Positions 18,723-28,171 of a DNA stretch of 64,000 nt are shown in pieces. The DNA comes from Marinobacterium sp. (GTDB taxonomy: Bacteria; Pseudomonadota; Gammaproteobacteria; Pseudomonadales; Balneatricaceae). Both the position numbers and the translations under genes were made by a program. The stretch covers positions 1-64,000 of the forward strand of contig JAOXSF010000181.1 of the NCBI GenBank assembly GCA_025800125.1. Direction: 5' to 3'. Position 1 is the stretch's first letter; the number at the start of each line of letters is the position of its first letter. Below the pieces are notes generated by a model. That model made no database searches. It saw nothing but the letters and a program-made list of their open reading frames with translations, and had not been told where the DNA came from.

Positions 18723-20114
18723 ATGAGCAATAACAGCCCGATTCAGTGGGATATGGATCTGATCAACCGTTACGATCTGGCCGGCCCCCGTTACACCTCC
18801 TACCCGACGGCTCTGCAGTTTGACCCTGAGCTGACCGCCAGCGCACTGGTGGAAACCGGCCAAAACAGTGCTGATACAGCAGCGCCTCTCTCTCTCTATG
18901 TTCATATTCCGTTCTGCGCCCACGTCTGCTACTACTGCGCCTGCAATAAAGTCATTACACGCAACCGCAAACGCGCACAGCCTTATCTGGATCAGCTTTA
19001 CCGTGAGATGGAGCAGCTAAGCCAATGGCATAGCAATGACCGTATCGTTAACCAGCTACACTGGGGAGGTGGTACACCAACGTTTATCAGCGACGAACAG
19101 ATGCGGGAGCTGATGGGCAAAATGGGCCAGTATTTCAATCTGCGTGATGATGACAAGGGCGATTACTCCATTGAAATTGACCCGCGAGAAGTCACACTGG
19201 ACAGCCTCTCTATACTGCGCGAAATCGGCTTTAACCGCATCAGCCTGGGTGTACAGGACATAAACCCTCAGGTTCAGGAAGCCGTTAACCGGGTACAAAG
19301 TACCGAAGAGACCCGCGCACTGCTGGAACGTGCTCGCAGTGAAGGGTTTCGCTCACTGAATATGGATCTGATCTACGGCTTGCCCTATCAGAGCCTGAAC
19401 AGCTTTGACGAAACTCTGGACGCAGTCATTGAAATGTCGCCAGATCGTCTATCAGTATTTAACTATGCCCACATGCCAGACCGTTTCCGTTCGCAGAAGC
19501 ATATTATTGCCGACACACTGCCAACTCCGGAAACTAAACTGGCCATCCTGCAGCACACAATCGATAAGCTGCTCAATGCCGGTTATGTTTATATCGGTAT
19601 GGACCATTTTGCCAAGCCTGATGATGAGTTAGCAATTGCTCAACGTAACGGCCAGTTACATCGCAACTTCCAGGGCTACACCACCCACGCAGATTGCGAC
19701 CTGGTTGCAATGGGCGTGTCCGCTATCAGCCAGATTGGCGATGTCTACTACCAGAATGAACACGATATGGCAGCCTATGGCAGCGCCATTGAAGCCCGTA
19801 GCAATGCCATTCGTCGCGGTGTCTGCCTGACCGAAGATGACCGCATTCGTCGCCAGGTAATCACCCAGCTGATCTGTCACTTCGAATTGGATTACAGACA
19901 TATTGAGGGAGCGTTTGGTATTGAATTCAAACGGTATTTTGCTGATGAACAGGTCGAGCTGACACGTTTTGCGGAAGACGGACTGATCACCCTGGACGAA
20001 GTTGGGATTCGGGTTACTAGCCGCGGCAGACTGCTGATTCGCCGCATTTGCATGGCTTTTGACGCTTATATACCAAAGCAGCAACCAACAAAGGGCTTCT
20101 CACGCATCATTTAA
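18723..20114 (+). CDS. hemN: Oxygen-independent coproporphyrinogen III oxidase HemN
   Basis: A 463-residue radical-SAM enzyme that decarboxylates coproporphyrinogen III to protoporphyrinogen IX without oxygen. The radical-SAM cysteines are in HIPFCAHVCYYCACNKV (CxxxCxxC plus the extra Cys). The N-terminal RYDLAGPRYTSYPTALQF and the segment LHWGGGTPTF are typical of true HemN. The frame is open upstream to 18627, overlapping the previous gene, but homology begins at the 18723 ATG. Location between the cco cluster and fnr suits heme supply under low oxygen. Confidence 0.95.
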   Translation: MSNNSPIQWDMDLINRYDLAGPRYTSYPTALQFDPELTASALVETGQNSADTAAPLSLYVHIPFCAHVCYYCACNKVITRNRKRAQPYLDQLYREMEQLSQWHSNDRIVNQLHWGGGTPTFISDEQMRELMGKMGQYFNLRDDDKGDYSIEIDPREVTLDSLSILREIGFNRISLGVQDINPQVQEAVNRVQSTEETRALLERARSEGFRSLNMDLIYGLPYQSLNSFDETLDAVIEMSPDRLSVFNYAHMPDRFRSQKHIIADTLPTPETKLAILQHTIDKLLNAGYVYIGMDHFAKPDDELAIAQRNGQLHRNFQGYTTHADCDLVAMGVSAISQIGDVYYQNEHDMAAYGSAIEARSNAIRRGVCLTEDDRIRRQVITQLICHFELDYRHIEGAFGIEFKRYFADEQVELTRFAEDGLITLDEVGIRVTSRGRLLIRRICMAFDAYIPKQQPTKGFSRII

Positions 20115-20132
20115 ACAGGCCAGCCCTTCACG

Positions 20133-20167
20133 GCTACGCGGAAATCATTCATAATCCTCCGCGTAGC
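20133..20167. repeat. Inverted repeat between hemN and fnr
   Basis: GCTACGCGGA (20133-20142) and TCCGCGTAGC (20158-20167) form a perfect 10-bp stem with a 15-base loop in the 93-bp gap. No T run follows on either side. It may act as a weak terminator or RNA-stability element. Confidence 0.6.
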
Positions 20168-20207
20168 TACTCACAATGTGTAATCATAATAAAGCAGGGC
20201 CTGTCCA

Positions 20208-21011
20208 ATGAATGACATAAAAGCGACAGAAGGGAAGCTGCGTAGCCTGCAACAGGCGCACTGCAGCACCTGTAGCCTCAGTTCCCTGTGCTTGCCGGTC
20301 TCACTTAATTTGACCGAAATGGAACGGCTGGACAATATAATCGAAAAAAGCCGTCCATTGAAAAAAGGCGAGCATCTGTTCCATCAGGGGGAACCTTTCT
20401 CATCCGTCTATGCTGTGCGTGCTGGTACAATTAAAAGTTATACCATCACGAACGAGGGTGAAGAACAGATAACCGGCTTCTATTTCCCGGGTGAACTGGT
20501 AGGGCTAAGCGGCTTTGATGAAGCCACCTACCCGGTTTCCGCCAAAGTGCTGGAAACTACCACTGTATGCGAAATTCCGTTTGAGCGTCTTGATGACCTC
20601 TCCGGCCAACTGCCAGAGCTGCGCCGCCAGATTCTGCGCACCATGAGCAAAGAAATTCGCGATGAACAGCAGATGATGCTGTTGCTATCGAAGAAAAACG
20701 CCGAAGAACGGGTTGCCACCTTCCTGGTAAAACTGTCTCAGCGTTTTAAAATGCGTGGTTACTCGGCAGCGGCCTTCCGCCTGTCCATGTCGCGCAATGA
20801 AATTGGTAATTACCTTGGCCTGGCCGTTGAGACTGTCAGCCGTATTTTCACCCGTTTCCAGAAAAATGGGCTGATTCGGGTTGATGGTAAAGAGGTTGAG
20901 CTGCTGCAACAGGATGCGCTGTATCAGGTTTCCGGGGAATGCCCGAGTGAACCTGAGGCCGAAAAACCCTGTCTCAAACCAGCATGTGCAGAACAGGCTC
21001 GTACTGGTTAA
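20208..21011 (+). CDS. anr: FNR/ANR-type oxygen-sensing transcriptional regulator
   Basis: A 267-residue Crp/Fnr-family activator. Four cysteines suitable for an oxygen-labile [4Fe-4S] cluster are present: Cys19, Cys22 and Cys28 in [11 protein letters not shown], and Cys121 in TTVCEIPF. The cyclic-nucleotide-binding-like beta roll spans about 45-150. The DNA-recognition helix has the FNR-specific E-xx-SR pattern (VETVSRIF), predicting recognition of TTGAT-N4-ATCAA. It probably controls the neighbouring cco and hemN genes and the candidate RNA downstream. The C-terminal 25 residues are a variable tail. Confidence 0.94.
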   Translation: MNDIKATEGKLRSLQQAHCSTCSLSSLCLPVSLNLTEMERLDNIIEKSRPLKKGEHLFHQGEPFSSVYAVRAGTIKSYTITNEGEEQITGFYFPGELVGLSGFDEATYPVSAKVLETTTVCEIPFERLDDLSGQLPELRRQILRTMSKEIRDEQQMMLLLSKKNAEERVATFLVKLSQRFKMRGYSAAAFRLSMSRNEIGNYLGLAVETVSRIFTRFQKNGLIRVDGKEVELLQQDALYQVSGECPSEPEAEKPCLKPACAEQARTG

Positions 21012-21086
21012 GCCATATCCGTGATTACGAGCACAACACCCTGACAAAACGCACAGGTTTGCCAATACTGATAAGGCTGTCTGTAT

Positions 21087-21163
21087 AAAAAAACACCCGC
21101 AGTCACAGACTGCGGGCGTCAACCGTTGCACAATGAAGTAGCCATCTCAATGTGTAACCCAAC
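21087..21163 (-). ncRNA. Candidate ANR-activated small RNA between fnr and apt
   Basis: No protein gene lies on the reverse strand here, yet the strand carries a complete transcription unit. An ANR box at 21198-21211 is centred exactly 41.5 bp before a predicted start at 21163 (a G), and TCTAAT occupies the -12 to -7 positions. The roughly 77-nt product can fold as an imperfect 5' hairpin (GTT-CACA-TGA paired with TCA-TGTG-AAC) and ends in a terminator stem ACCCGCAGTC/GACTGCGGGC followed by seven T. This layout resembles FNR-dependent FnrS-type RNAs, though no sequence similarity to E. coli FnrS is seen. Existence is inferred, not shown. Confidence 0.5.
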
Positions 21164-21169
21164 GCGCCT

Positions 21170-21211
21170 ATTAGACCTTTCGATGCAACGATGGGCATTG
21201 AGCCATATCAA
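21170..21211 (-). promoter_or_regulatory. ANR-class II promoter of the candidate small RNA
   Basis: Read on the reverse strand, TTGAT-ATGG-CTCAA (21198-21211) differs from the FNR consensus at one half-site base. TCTAAT (21170-21175) follows at the class II spacing. In the forward direction the same box would place a start at about 21246, almost on the apt start codon with no room for a ribosome-binding site, so the reverse direction is favoured. Confidence 0.55.
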
Positions 21212-21248
21212 TCATCTATAACGACCCATTTTTTCTGAGGAATACTGC

Positions 21249-21791
21249 ATGTCTTACGACGAGTGCTACGTAAAGTCTGTCGTGCGTACCATTCACGACT
21301 GGCCCGAGCCAGGAATTGCCTTCCGGGACGTCACTCCGATTTTTAAAGACCCCAAGGCCTTGCGCATGGTCTCAGACGCTCTGATTACTCGATATATTGA
21401 TTCCGATATTACCCATATCGCCTGTATTGATGCCCGAGGTTTTCTGTTGGGCTCCATCATGGCGTACGCACTGAACCTGCCGCTGGTACTGGTACGTAAG
21501 AAAGGGAAGCTGCCAGGCGACACCATCAGTCAGGACTATCAGCTTGAATACGGCACATCAACCGTAGAGATGCAGGTTGATGCACTAAGTGCTGGCGACC
21601 GGGTACTGATCTTTGATGATCTGATCGCAACCGGTGGTACCGTACTGGCAGCTGCAACATTAATCCGCAACCTGGGAGCAACAGTGGCGGAAGCTGCTGC
21701 GCTGATCGACCTACCAGATCTTAATGGCTCCCTACTGATCCAGGAAGCCGATATCCCAACATTTACTCTACTGGCTTACGAAGGGCTCTGA
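21249..21791 (+). CDS. apt: Adenine phosphoribosyltransferase
   Basis: A 180-residue type I phosphoribosyltransferase that makes AMP from adenine and PRPP. The PRPP-binding loop VLIFDDLIATGGTVLAA is at about residues 117-133. The N-terminal IPDWPEPGI-like segment (TIHDWPEPGIAFRDVTPIF) and DARGFLLGSIMAYAL are typical of Apt. A GAGGAA Shine-Dalgarno precedes the ATG. Apt next to the ANR gene is also seen in pseudomonads. Confidence 0.95.
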   Translation: MSYDECYVKSVVRTIHDWPEPGIAFRDVTPIFKDPKALRMVSDALITRYIDSDITHIACIDARGFLLGSIMAYALNLPLVLVRKKGKLPGDTISQDYQLEYGTSTVEMQVDALSAGDRVLIFDDLIATGGTVLAAATLIRNLGATVAEAAALIDLPDLNGSLLIQEADIPTFTLLAYEGL

Positions 21792-21944
21792 ACACATTGA
21801 GAAACTCAACGTAGAGTCCGCAGCTACAGCATAGACTGCCGAAAAACCAGTCATCGCCGGGTGTAACTCAGATTATGCCCGGCCTGTTACCTGCTTACAG
21901 GCATACCCACTGTATTTTCGTTTTCTTCAGATACCCACTGCCAG

Positions 21945-22451
21945 ATGTCTCAACTTATCTATTTGCAAGGCTACCCTGATTCTATCCAGAAACAGGCGCA
22001 AACACTGATAGAACGCGGCAAATTATCGGGCTACCTGCGTAAGCGTTACCCTGATTGCCACAATATTCGCAGTGAAAAGGCGCTATATAACTACTGTATG
22101 ACGCTAAAAAACCACTATCTGAAAAAATCGCCACCACTAAGCAAGGTCAGCTGGGACAAACATATTCACGCTGTACGAGATGCCCTGGGCACACACACGT
22201 TTATCAGTCGGGTGCAGGGGAGCAAGCTGAAAGCCAAGCATGAAATTCGCGTCGCACATATTTTCCGCCATAGCCCGGAAGCATTCTTGCAAATGATACT
22301 GGTACATGAGCTAGCACATTTCCGGGAAAAAAGCCACAACAAAGCCTTCTATCAACTCTGCTGTCACATGCTGCCAGACTACCACCAACTGGAGCTGGAT
22401 ATGAGACTGTTTCTGACACAGCAGGAGATGGGAGATTCTCCTTGGTCATGA
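21945..22451 (+). CDS. YgjP-like zinc metallopeptidase domain protein
   Basis: A 168-residue protein of the YgjP-like metallopeptidase family (PF01863, formerly DUF45). The zinc motif HELAHFREKSHNKAFY gives HExxH plus the downstream histidine expected for the family. The N-terminal half is helical and basic. Length matches E. coli YgjP (about 167). Family members are cytosolic; the substrate is not established. It stands alone between apt and the nitronate monooxygenase gene. Confidence 0.82.
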   Translation: MSQLIYLQGYPDSIQKQAQTLIERGKLSGYLRKRYPDCHNIRSEKALYNYCMTLKNHYLKKSPPLSKVSWDKHIHAVRDALGTHTFISRVQGSKLKAKHEIRVAHIFRHSPEAFLQMILVHELAHFREKSHNKAFYQLCCHMLPDYHQLELDMRLFLTQQEMGDSPWS

Positions 22452-22639
22452 GCCACTAGCCATCCAGATTTTCATCATGCTCTGATTACTTCAACTTATT
22501 CAAAACAGGGAAAGCTTTTACTAGCGCATACCGCATATCTGCCAGAGCGAACAGAGCCTTCGGAATAAAGCATTCAACAAAATCGCTACCGCACTTTACC
22601 CTGTCAGTCGTCAGTAATCAGAGAGAGGCTCGAAAACAG

Positions 22640-23734
22640 ATGCAATCTTCCCCGCTACTAAAAAGGCTCGGATTAGCTCACCCTGTTATAAAAGCTCCAA
22701 TGGCGGGAGGTATTGACAGCCCTGAGCTGATTGCCGCAGTCAGTCAAGCTGGCGGAATGGGGTTTATTGGTGCGGCGTATCTCAACGCAGAACAACTGGA
22801 GAAGGATTGCCAGACCATTCGACAACTGACAGCGGCACCTTTCGGAATCAATCTTTTTCTACCAGAAAGTGCCTCTTGCCCACCCACTATAAAACAGCAA
22901 AACAATGCCGTTTCCGCATTAATACCATTACATCAGTCCCTGAATCTACCATTCCCATCCCCGCCAACAACACCTGTTTTACCTTTTGAAGCGCAATTTA
23001 CGGCAGCACTGAATAGCGGTGCTCGCGCACTGAGCTTTACATTTGGCATCCCGGACAAGGCACTGATCGAAAAAACTCACCGTGCAGATATGCTCGTTAT
23101 TGGTACTGCAACATCAGCAGCTGAAGCACAACAGCTGGAAACTGCCGGTGTTGACGTAATTATGGCACAGGGGTCAGAAGCCGGTGGTCACCGTGGAGGC
23201 TCAAGCGATAGCAAACCTGGTCTTACCAGTACACTGACACTGATTCCTCAGATTAAAACTGCCAGCAAACTCCCCATAATTGCTGCAGGCGGCATTATGA
23301 ACGGCGAGAACATTCATACGATATTACAGGCAGGCGCAGAGGCTGCTGCACTAGGCACTGCCTTTATCCCCTGTCCGGAATCTGGAGCCTGTGAAAGCTG
23401 GAAGAAGGCGATTATGGACTATCAGGGCGCAGAAACAACGCTTACCCGTGCTTTTTCAGGCAGGCTGGCACGCGGTATTCGCAATCTAGCGATGACCACA
23501 TTAGAACAGCAAGCCAACCACATCCTCCCCTTCCCCTGGCAAAATGCTCTGACACAACCGATGCGAATTCAGGCAAAAAAGCTGGATAATTCTGATTATC
23601 TGTCGCTCTGGGCTGGTCAGGGTATCGGGCAGGCTCGTCAGATGTCTGCATCAACGTTAATGCAGACACTAATAGCAGAATTGAAGTCAACAAAAGACCG
23701 AAACCAACAACCCCACCAGAGAGATGAAGCCTGA
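22640..23734 (+). CDS. Nitronate monooxygenase (2-nitropropane dioxygenase family)
   Basis: A 364-residue FMN-dependent TIM-barrel enzyme. HPVIKAPMAGG at the N-terminus, VDVIMAQGSEAGGHRGG with the catalytic histidine, and IIAAGGIMNGENIHTILQAGAEAAALGTAF for phosphate binding match class I nitronate monooxygenases, which detoxify propionate-3-nitronate and related compounds. Its stop codon lies in a perfect hairpin shared with the convergent trmA. Confidence 0.9.
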   Translation: MQSSPLLKRLGLAHPVIKAPMAGGIDSPELIAAVSQAGGMGFIGAAYLNAEQLEKDCQTIRQLTAAPFGINLFLPESASCPPTIKQQNNAVSALIPLHQSLNLPFPSPPTTPVLPFEAQFTAALNSGARALSFTFGIPDKALIEKTHRADMLVIGTATSAAEAQQLETAGVDVIMAQGSEAGGHRGGSSDSKPGLTSTLTLIPQIKTASKLPIIAAGGIMNGENIHTILQAGAEAAALGTAFIPCPESGACESWKKAIMDYQGAETTLTRAFSGRLARGIRNLAMTTLEQQANHILPFPWQNALTQPMRIQAKKLDNSDYLSLWAGQGIGQARQMSASTLMQTLIAELKSTKDRNQQPHQRDEA

Positions 23735-23747
23735 CCAACCGGTCAGG
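23728..23747. terminator. Hairpin between nitronate monooxygenase gene and trmA
   Basis: GCCTGACC (23728-23735) pairs with GGTCAGGC (23740-23747) around four bases, overlapping the nitronate monooxygenase stop codon. It sits between two convergent genes. There is no T run, so its strength as a terminator is uncertain. Confidence 0.4.
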
Positions 23748-23772
23748 CATAGCAACTTCAACTGACGTGAAA

Positions 23773-24858
23773 TTAACGGCGGGTCAGAAAGACACCGCAC
23801 TCCATATGATGGGTATAGGGGAACTGATCAAACAGTGCGAAGCGCTCAACACGGTAGTTTTTGCAAATTTCTCGCAAGTTTTCTTTCAATGTAACCGGGT
23901 TGCAGGACACATAGAGAATATTGTCATATTGTTGTACCTGCTGCACTGTATCAGCGTCCAGACCAGCACGCGGAGGGTCTACCAGAACCGTTGTAAAGTT
24001 GCAGCTATCCAGCTCCAGGCCTGCTACTCGACGGGTCTGCATGCGCCCTTGCAAAACCAGCGAAAAGTCTTCTGCACTGATTCGCACCACATCAACATTA
24101 TCAACGTTATTGAGAGCAATATTCTCTTTCGCTGCATGTACAGAAACTTTGGCCAGCTCTGTTGCAACAACACGGCGGAAGTTCTGCGCCAGTGGTAAAG
24201 TAAAAGTGCCAGCACCGCAGTAATATTCTACCAGGTCGCCACCAACACCCGCTGTTACATCCAGCCCCCACTGGATCATCTGTTCACAAACCTTTCCGTT
24301 TGGCTGACTAAAACTGTTCTCGACCTGTTTGATCTGAAATGGCTTGCCATTAATATGCAGTGTTTCAATAACATGATCTCGATTGAGCAAGATTTTTGTC
24401 TTACGTGCCCGACCAATAATATCTATATTGAACTGCTCACGCAGTTTGGCCGCCGCTTCAGCCCACTCCTCACCAATCGGACGATGGTACAACAAGGTAA
24501 CTGTGAGTTCACCGCTGAGACTACTGAGAAAATCGACCTGAAATAACCGACGACGCAGCACTTCATTGGGACGAATAACATCCAGCAGTTCAAACATCAT
24601 GTCATGGATGCGTTCCGATACCATCGGACAACTGTCAATCCTCACCGGTGTATGCTTATCACCATCAAACATGACGTAATAAAGATCGTCACCTTCATGC
24701 CATACTCGAAATTCAGCGCGCAGACGGTAATGTTGCGGTTCCGATTCAAACACATCCACAGATGGCAGATTGAATTCAGCAAATTCCGCTTTCACCCAGT
24801 CCAGTTTTTCATTCAGCAGGTCACGATAACGCTCAGGTTGCACATTCGGCAGGCCCAT
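23773..24858 (-). CDS. trmA: tRNA (uridine-54-C5)-methyltransferase TrmA
   Basis: A 361-residue SAM-dependent enzyme that makes ribothymidine at position 54 of tRNA. SAM-binding motif LVEYYCGAGTFTLPLA, VLVDPPRAGLD, the catalytic cysteine in ILYVSCNPVTL, and the C-terminal FDQFPYTHHMECGVFL are all present. There are no iron-sulfur cysteines of the RlmD type, which supports TrmA. Length agrees with E. coli TrmA (366). Confidence 0.96.
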   Translation of the reverse strand: MGLPNVQPERYRDLLNEKLDWVKAEFAEFNLPSVDVFESEPQHYRLRAEFRVWHEGDDLYYVMFDGDKHTPVRIDSCPMVSERIHDMMFELLDVIRPNEVLRRRLFQVDFLSSLSGELTVTLLYHRPIGEEWAEAAAKLREQFNIDIIGRARKTKILLNRDHVIETLHINGKPFQIKQVENSFSQPNGKVCEQMIQWGLDVTAGVGGDLVEYYCGAGTFTLPLAQNFRRVVATELAKVSVHAAKENIALNNVDNVDVVRISAEDFSLVLQGRMQTRRVAGLELDSCNFTTVLVDPPRAGLDADTVQQVQQYDNILYVSCNPVTLKENLREICKNYRVERFALFDQFPYTHHMECGVFLTRR

Positions 24859-24902
24859 GAAGATTGGCTCCAGAAATCAGCGTAGGAAAATAGCCTGACA
24901 GG

Positions 24903-24960
24903 CAGTTCAAAGTCAGACAGCTTACAGTCAGACAGTTAAAAGCCAGGCGGTTAAAACAGG
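24903..24960 (+). repeat. Degenerate tandem repeat between trmA and minC
   Basis: Units built on AGTCAGACAGTTAAAA of about 14-16 bp recur three to four times (GTTCAAAGTCAGACAGC, TTACAGTCAGACAG, TTAAAAGCCAGGCGG, TTAAAACAGGCG). The 328-bp gap 24859-25186 contains this array and otherwise nothing recognised, apart from the presumed divergent promoters. Confidence 0.65.
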
Positions 24961-25186
24961 CGCGTGATTCTACCAGCCCGCCCTGTCAAAAGCACTGCAA
25001 AGCCCCCTCCATTACGTTTAACTGCGCGAACCAGCACAGAAGCATCAGCAGAACACCACAAATAGCCTAAATATACGATGAACATTGCTCCAGAGCTTTG
25101 CGAAACCGCCGCCATTGCGGTTTAATGCGTATCCATTATCCCCCCTGAATACAGAACCTCCAGCCGAACAGGAAGGACGACGTTTG

Positions 25187-25888
25187 ATGAACGATGTCAG
25201 CTTTCAGCTCAAGGGCAGTGCCGTCAGTATCGTAGTGCTGGAACTTTACCAGTTTGAAGCCGCTACCTTTGCACAGCAACTGCGTGACAAAGTGCTACAG
25301 GCCCCCCAGTTTTTCCAGCAATCACCAGTCGTTATCAGTCTGGACCGTTTGTCAGACCATGCCACACCCGATTTTTGCAACCTGCTGAACATCTGCCGTG
25401 AGTTCAACCTGCAGCCACTTGCATTCCGTTCAGTACCTGAGCACCTGGCTGCTCAGGTGCAGACAACAGGATTGGCAGTGATTCCGGCAACTCAGCGCAG
25501 TGATTCCGAGCTTGGCCGTGAAGTGGTCAAAACAGTAGTAGAGGAAAAACTGGTGCGTCGCCCCAGTAAAGTCATTAGCCGCCCAGTACGTTCTGGTCAG
25601 CAGGTATATGCCGAAGGAGCTGACCTGGTAGTACTAGCGCCGGTGAGTGAAGGGGCTGAAGTGCTAGCTGATGGGGATATCCATATTTACAGCACGCTAC
25701 GGGGCAGAGCACTGGCCGGAGTACAAGGTGACATCAAAGCAAACATTTTCTGTCAGAATCTGTCCGCGGAGCTTGTTGCCATCGCGGGTAATTTTATTCT
25801 GAGCGACGCTCTACAGAAAGAACGCTGGCAGCAATCTGCCCATATACGACTAGTAGGCGACAGCTTGCATGTATCGGCACTTTCATAA
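25187..25888 (+). CDS. minC: Septum site-determining protein MinC
   Basis: A 233-residue inhibitor of FtsZ-ring placement. The N-terminal FtsZ-binding domain covers about 1-105 and the C-terminal beta-helix about 125-233, with [40 protein letters not shown] and the following [16 protein letters not shown] typical of MinC. The ATG at 25187 fits known N-termini; the frame is open upstream to 25085. It heads minCDE. Confidence 0.95.
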   Translation: MNDVSFQLKGSAVSIVVLELYQFEAATFAQQLRDKVLQAPQFFQQSPVVISLDRLSDHATPDFCNLLNICREFNLQPLAFRSVPEHLAAQVQTTGLAVIPATQRSDSELGREVVKTVVEEKLVRRPSKVISRPVRSGQQVYAEGADLVVLAPVSEGAEVLADGDIHIYSTLRGRALAGVQGDIKANIFCQNLSAELVAIAGNFILSDALQKERWQQSAHIRLVGDSLHVSALS

Positions 25889-25951
25889 ATACTCGCCGCA
25901 ATCGAACAGATGTTTTAAATTTGCCCGTAAGAGGCAATACAGGAGATCAAA

Positions 25952-26764
25952 TTGGCCAAGATTATCGTGGTGACATCCGGCAAAGGCGGTGTCGGCAAAA
26001 CGACCACCAGTGCAGCCATGGGAACCGGACTGGCACTGAACGGCTTCAAAACCGTCGTCATCGACTTTGATGTGGGCCTGCGCAACCTCGACCTGATTAT
26101 GGGCTGTGAACGTCGTGTTGTTTATGACTTTGTGAACGTAATCAAACAGGAAGCCAACCTCAGCCAGGCACTGATCAAAGACAAGCACACAGACAACCTG
26201 TTCGTGCTCCCGGCTTCTCAGACTCGCGACAAAGACGCTCTGACCAAAGAAGGCGTTGGCGCGGTACTGGAAGAGCTGTCAGAAACCTTTGATTACATTG
26301 TCTGTGACTCACCTGCCGGTATAGAGAAAGGCGCTCAGATGGCGCTCTACTATGCTGATATTGCTATCGTGACAACTAACCCGGAAGTGTCTTCCGTACG
26401 TGACTCTGACCGTATACTGGGCATTTTGCAAAGCAAATCCCGCCGTGCCGAAAACGGTGATGAACCGGTTGTCGAGCATCTGCTGCTGAATCGCTATAAC
26501 CCGGAGCGCGTTGACGCGGGTGAAATGCTGAGCGTGGAAGATGTTGAAGAGATTCTGGCCATACCGCTACTGGGTGTTATCCCGGAAGACGAAGCAGTAC
26601 TGAAAGCCTCCAATTCTGGTACTCCGATCATTCTGGATAAAGAATCCCATGCAGGACAGGCATGCGCTGATGCGGTTCAACGTTTACTGGGCAAGGAGCT
26701 TGAGCACCGTTTCCTTCATGCACAGAAGAAAGGATTTTTCCAGCGACTTCTGGGAGGCAAGTAA
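25952..26764 (+). CDS. minD: Septum site-determining ATPase MinD
   Basis: A 270-residue ParA-type ATPase. The deviant Walker A motif [14 protein letters not shown] is at residues 9-22, and the C-terminal amphipathic membrane-targeting helix is [11 protein letters not shown]. MinD recruits MinC to the membrane and oscillates with MinE. The start is a TTG with a good AGGAGAT ribosome-binding site. The stop codon overlaps the minE start (TAATG). Confidence 0.98.
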   Translation: MAKIIVVTSGKGGVGKTTTSAAMGTGLALNGFKTVVIDFDVGLRNLDLIMGCERRVVYDFVNVIKQEANLSQALIKDKHTDNLFVLPASQTRDKDALTKEGVGAVLEELSETFDYIVCDSPAGIEKGAQMALYYADIAIVTTNPEVSSVRDSDRILGILQSKSRRAENGDEPVVEHLLLNRYNPERVDAGEMLSVEDVEEILAIPLLGVIPEDEAVLKASNSGTPIILDKESHAGQACADAVQRLLGKELEHRFLHAQKKGFFQRLLGGK

Positions 26765-27015
26765 TGAGTTTCTTTGACTACTTCCGTAGTAAAAGTGAAC
26801 CCTCCTCTGCGGACTTGGCACGCGAGCGTCTGAAAATTATTGTCGCTCACGAACGCGGCACACGCAGCCAGCCCGATTACCTGCCACAGATGCAGCAGGA
26901 GATCATTGCGGTTATCAAAAAATATATCGCCATTGATCAGGATAAAGTCAGCATTCAACTGGATAGCAATGATGAATGCTCGGTACTGGAAGTGAACGTC
27001 ACGCTGCCAGAATAG
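26764..27015 (+). CDS. minE: Cell division topological specificity factor MinE
   Basis: An 83-residue protein. The N-terminal amphipathic segment [10 protein letters not shown] and MinD-contacting helix (about residues 14-31, [17 protein letters not shown]) are followed by the topological specificity domain. MinE stimulates the MinD ATPase and drives pole-to-pole oscillation. It is translationally coupled to minD and followed by a hairpin. Confidence 0.97.
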   Translation: MSFFDYFRSKSEPSSADLARERLKIIVAHERGTRSQPDYLPQMQQEIIAVIKKYIAIDQDKVSIQLDSNDECSVLEVNVTLPE

Positions 27016-27027
27016 AGTAATCATTCA

Positions 27028-27048
27028 AGGCAGCCCTTACGGCTGCCT
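27028..27048 (+). terminator. Terminator of minCDE
   Basis: AGGCAGCC (27028-27035) pairs with GGCTGCCT (27041-27048) around CTTAC. The following bases are only moderately T rich (CCAGTTTTATTC). Confidence 0.55.
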
Positions 27049-27108
27049 GCCGTTCCAGTTTTATTCATCTTTTCTATTAACGATGACCGTTCAACGGATG
27101 AGTATCCC

Positions 27109-27777
27109 ATGCGTAGCAGTGGCATCAATGCGTACAGTAACAACCTCCCAGCCCAGAACCGCAGTGGTACAGCAGGGGCTACCAGTAATATCAATCAGGC
27201 TGGCGCGGTACAAAGCCGTCTTGACCAGGCTCCAGAACAAGCGGTCAATACACGCTTCAGCCCTCGTGCAGCACGGTTGGCACGACTGAACCATGAGTTT
27301 GATCTCAGCGCAGCTGATTTTCATATCAGTCAAAGTTTTTTGCAGCGTATGGTACAGCTTGATTTGATGCGTAAAGATGAAAGCGAAGTACTGATCAGTC
27401 GCCTGCCTCATCCCCCTGAAGGCGAACCACGTACTGCTACATTATTCGAAATGGAAGACTTTCTGGCCAACCTGGCAGACTATCTGGATGCCGGCTCCAC
27501 ACAAAGTCACCTGAGCCAGGTATTACGTGATACACGCACGATTCTGGAGCACATGGCGATCTCAGCCGTCCGGTCACATGATGCTGAAATCGGTACTACA
27601 CTGGCAGCCATTGGCCTTCATTTTTCGTCAGATAACGCACCTGTACTGAGCAATCAGCAAGCCATCTTACTGGAAGACGTGCGCACTGCGATGGTTGTTG
27701 CCTATAAGCTCAACCCACTGAACCATAATCTGGAACAACTCAATGCTTATGCAAGAGTATCAGGCAATCTGGTGTAG
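27109..27777 (+). CDS. Uncharacterised protein, paralogue A of a two-gene pair
   Basis: A 222-residue protein I do not recognise. The first 50 residues are rich in Asn, Ser, Gln and Ala and probably disordered. The remainder is helical and aligns with the product of 28172-28900: RAARLARLNHEFDL matches RAEKMATLNSEFNI, DFHISQSFLQRMVQLDL matches DFTLTQAFVNRMAELEL, and MVVAYKLNPLNHN matches MLVVADKLTPANRT. There is no signal peptide, membrane helix or catalytic motif. The soluble helical body with a low-complexity N-terminus is compatible with a secreted or scaffolding protein, but that is speculation. Confidence 0.75.
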   Translation: MRSSGINAYSNNLPAQNRSGTAGATSNINQAGAVQSRLDQAPEQAVNTRFSPRAARLARLNHEFDLSAADFHISQSFLQRMVQLDLMRKDESEVLISRLPHPPEGEPRTATLFEMEDFLANLADYLDAGSTQSHLSQVLRDTRTILEHMAISAVRSHDAEIGTTLAAIGLHFSSDNAPVLSNQQAILLEDVRTAMVVAYKLNPLNHNLEQLNAYARVSGNLV

Positions 27778-27881
27778 CCCTTCATTGTCAAAGCAGATTA
27801 TTTCACTGGAAAGTGCTTCAACAGAAAAAGCTTTTCTATAGAGAAACACTTCAATCGAAACCCTCCTGTAAGGGCAATCAT

Positions 27882-27901
27882 GGCGGCAAAATAATGCCGC
27901 C
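27882..27901 (+). repeat. Perfect hairpin in the gap between the two paralogues
   Basis: GGCGGCA (27882-27888) pairs with TGCCGCC (27895-27901) around AAATAA. It may terminate paralogue A, though no T run follows. The rest of the 394-bp gap (27778-28171) is A+T rich toward 28020-28080, with two TGTCTATAT-like words, and probably carries the promoter of paralogue B. Confidence 0.55.
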
Positions 27902-28171
27902 TGCGCCAGCAAAGTGCATTTCCAATCATACCCCCTCCGGTTGTCTCCGCTATGACCAGCCATTCACCCGTTCAACTTTCGCAGATAAACAACGGCATGA
28001 CTTTTGCTGCCAGTTCTCGAATATTTTAATTAATCAAATATCTGTCTATATCAAAAGCCCGTCTATATAGCTTCTGTTACCAAGCCAGTTGCCACTTTGC
28101 GCAATAACAGCCAGGTGCTGATCGCTGTAGAACATGGCCTGTTGTAAAACATCACCACAGGAAGGTTATTC

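Noticed and set aside
23767..24198. A 143-codon forward frame across trmA
   Set aside because: Antisense shadow of trmA; no conserved features and no plausible start context.
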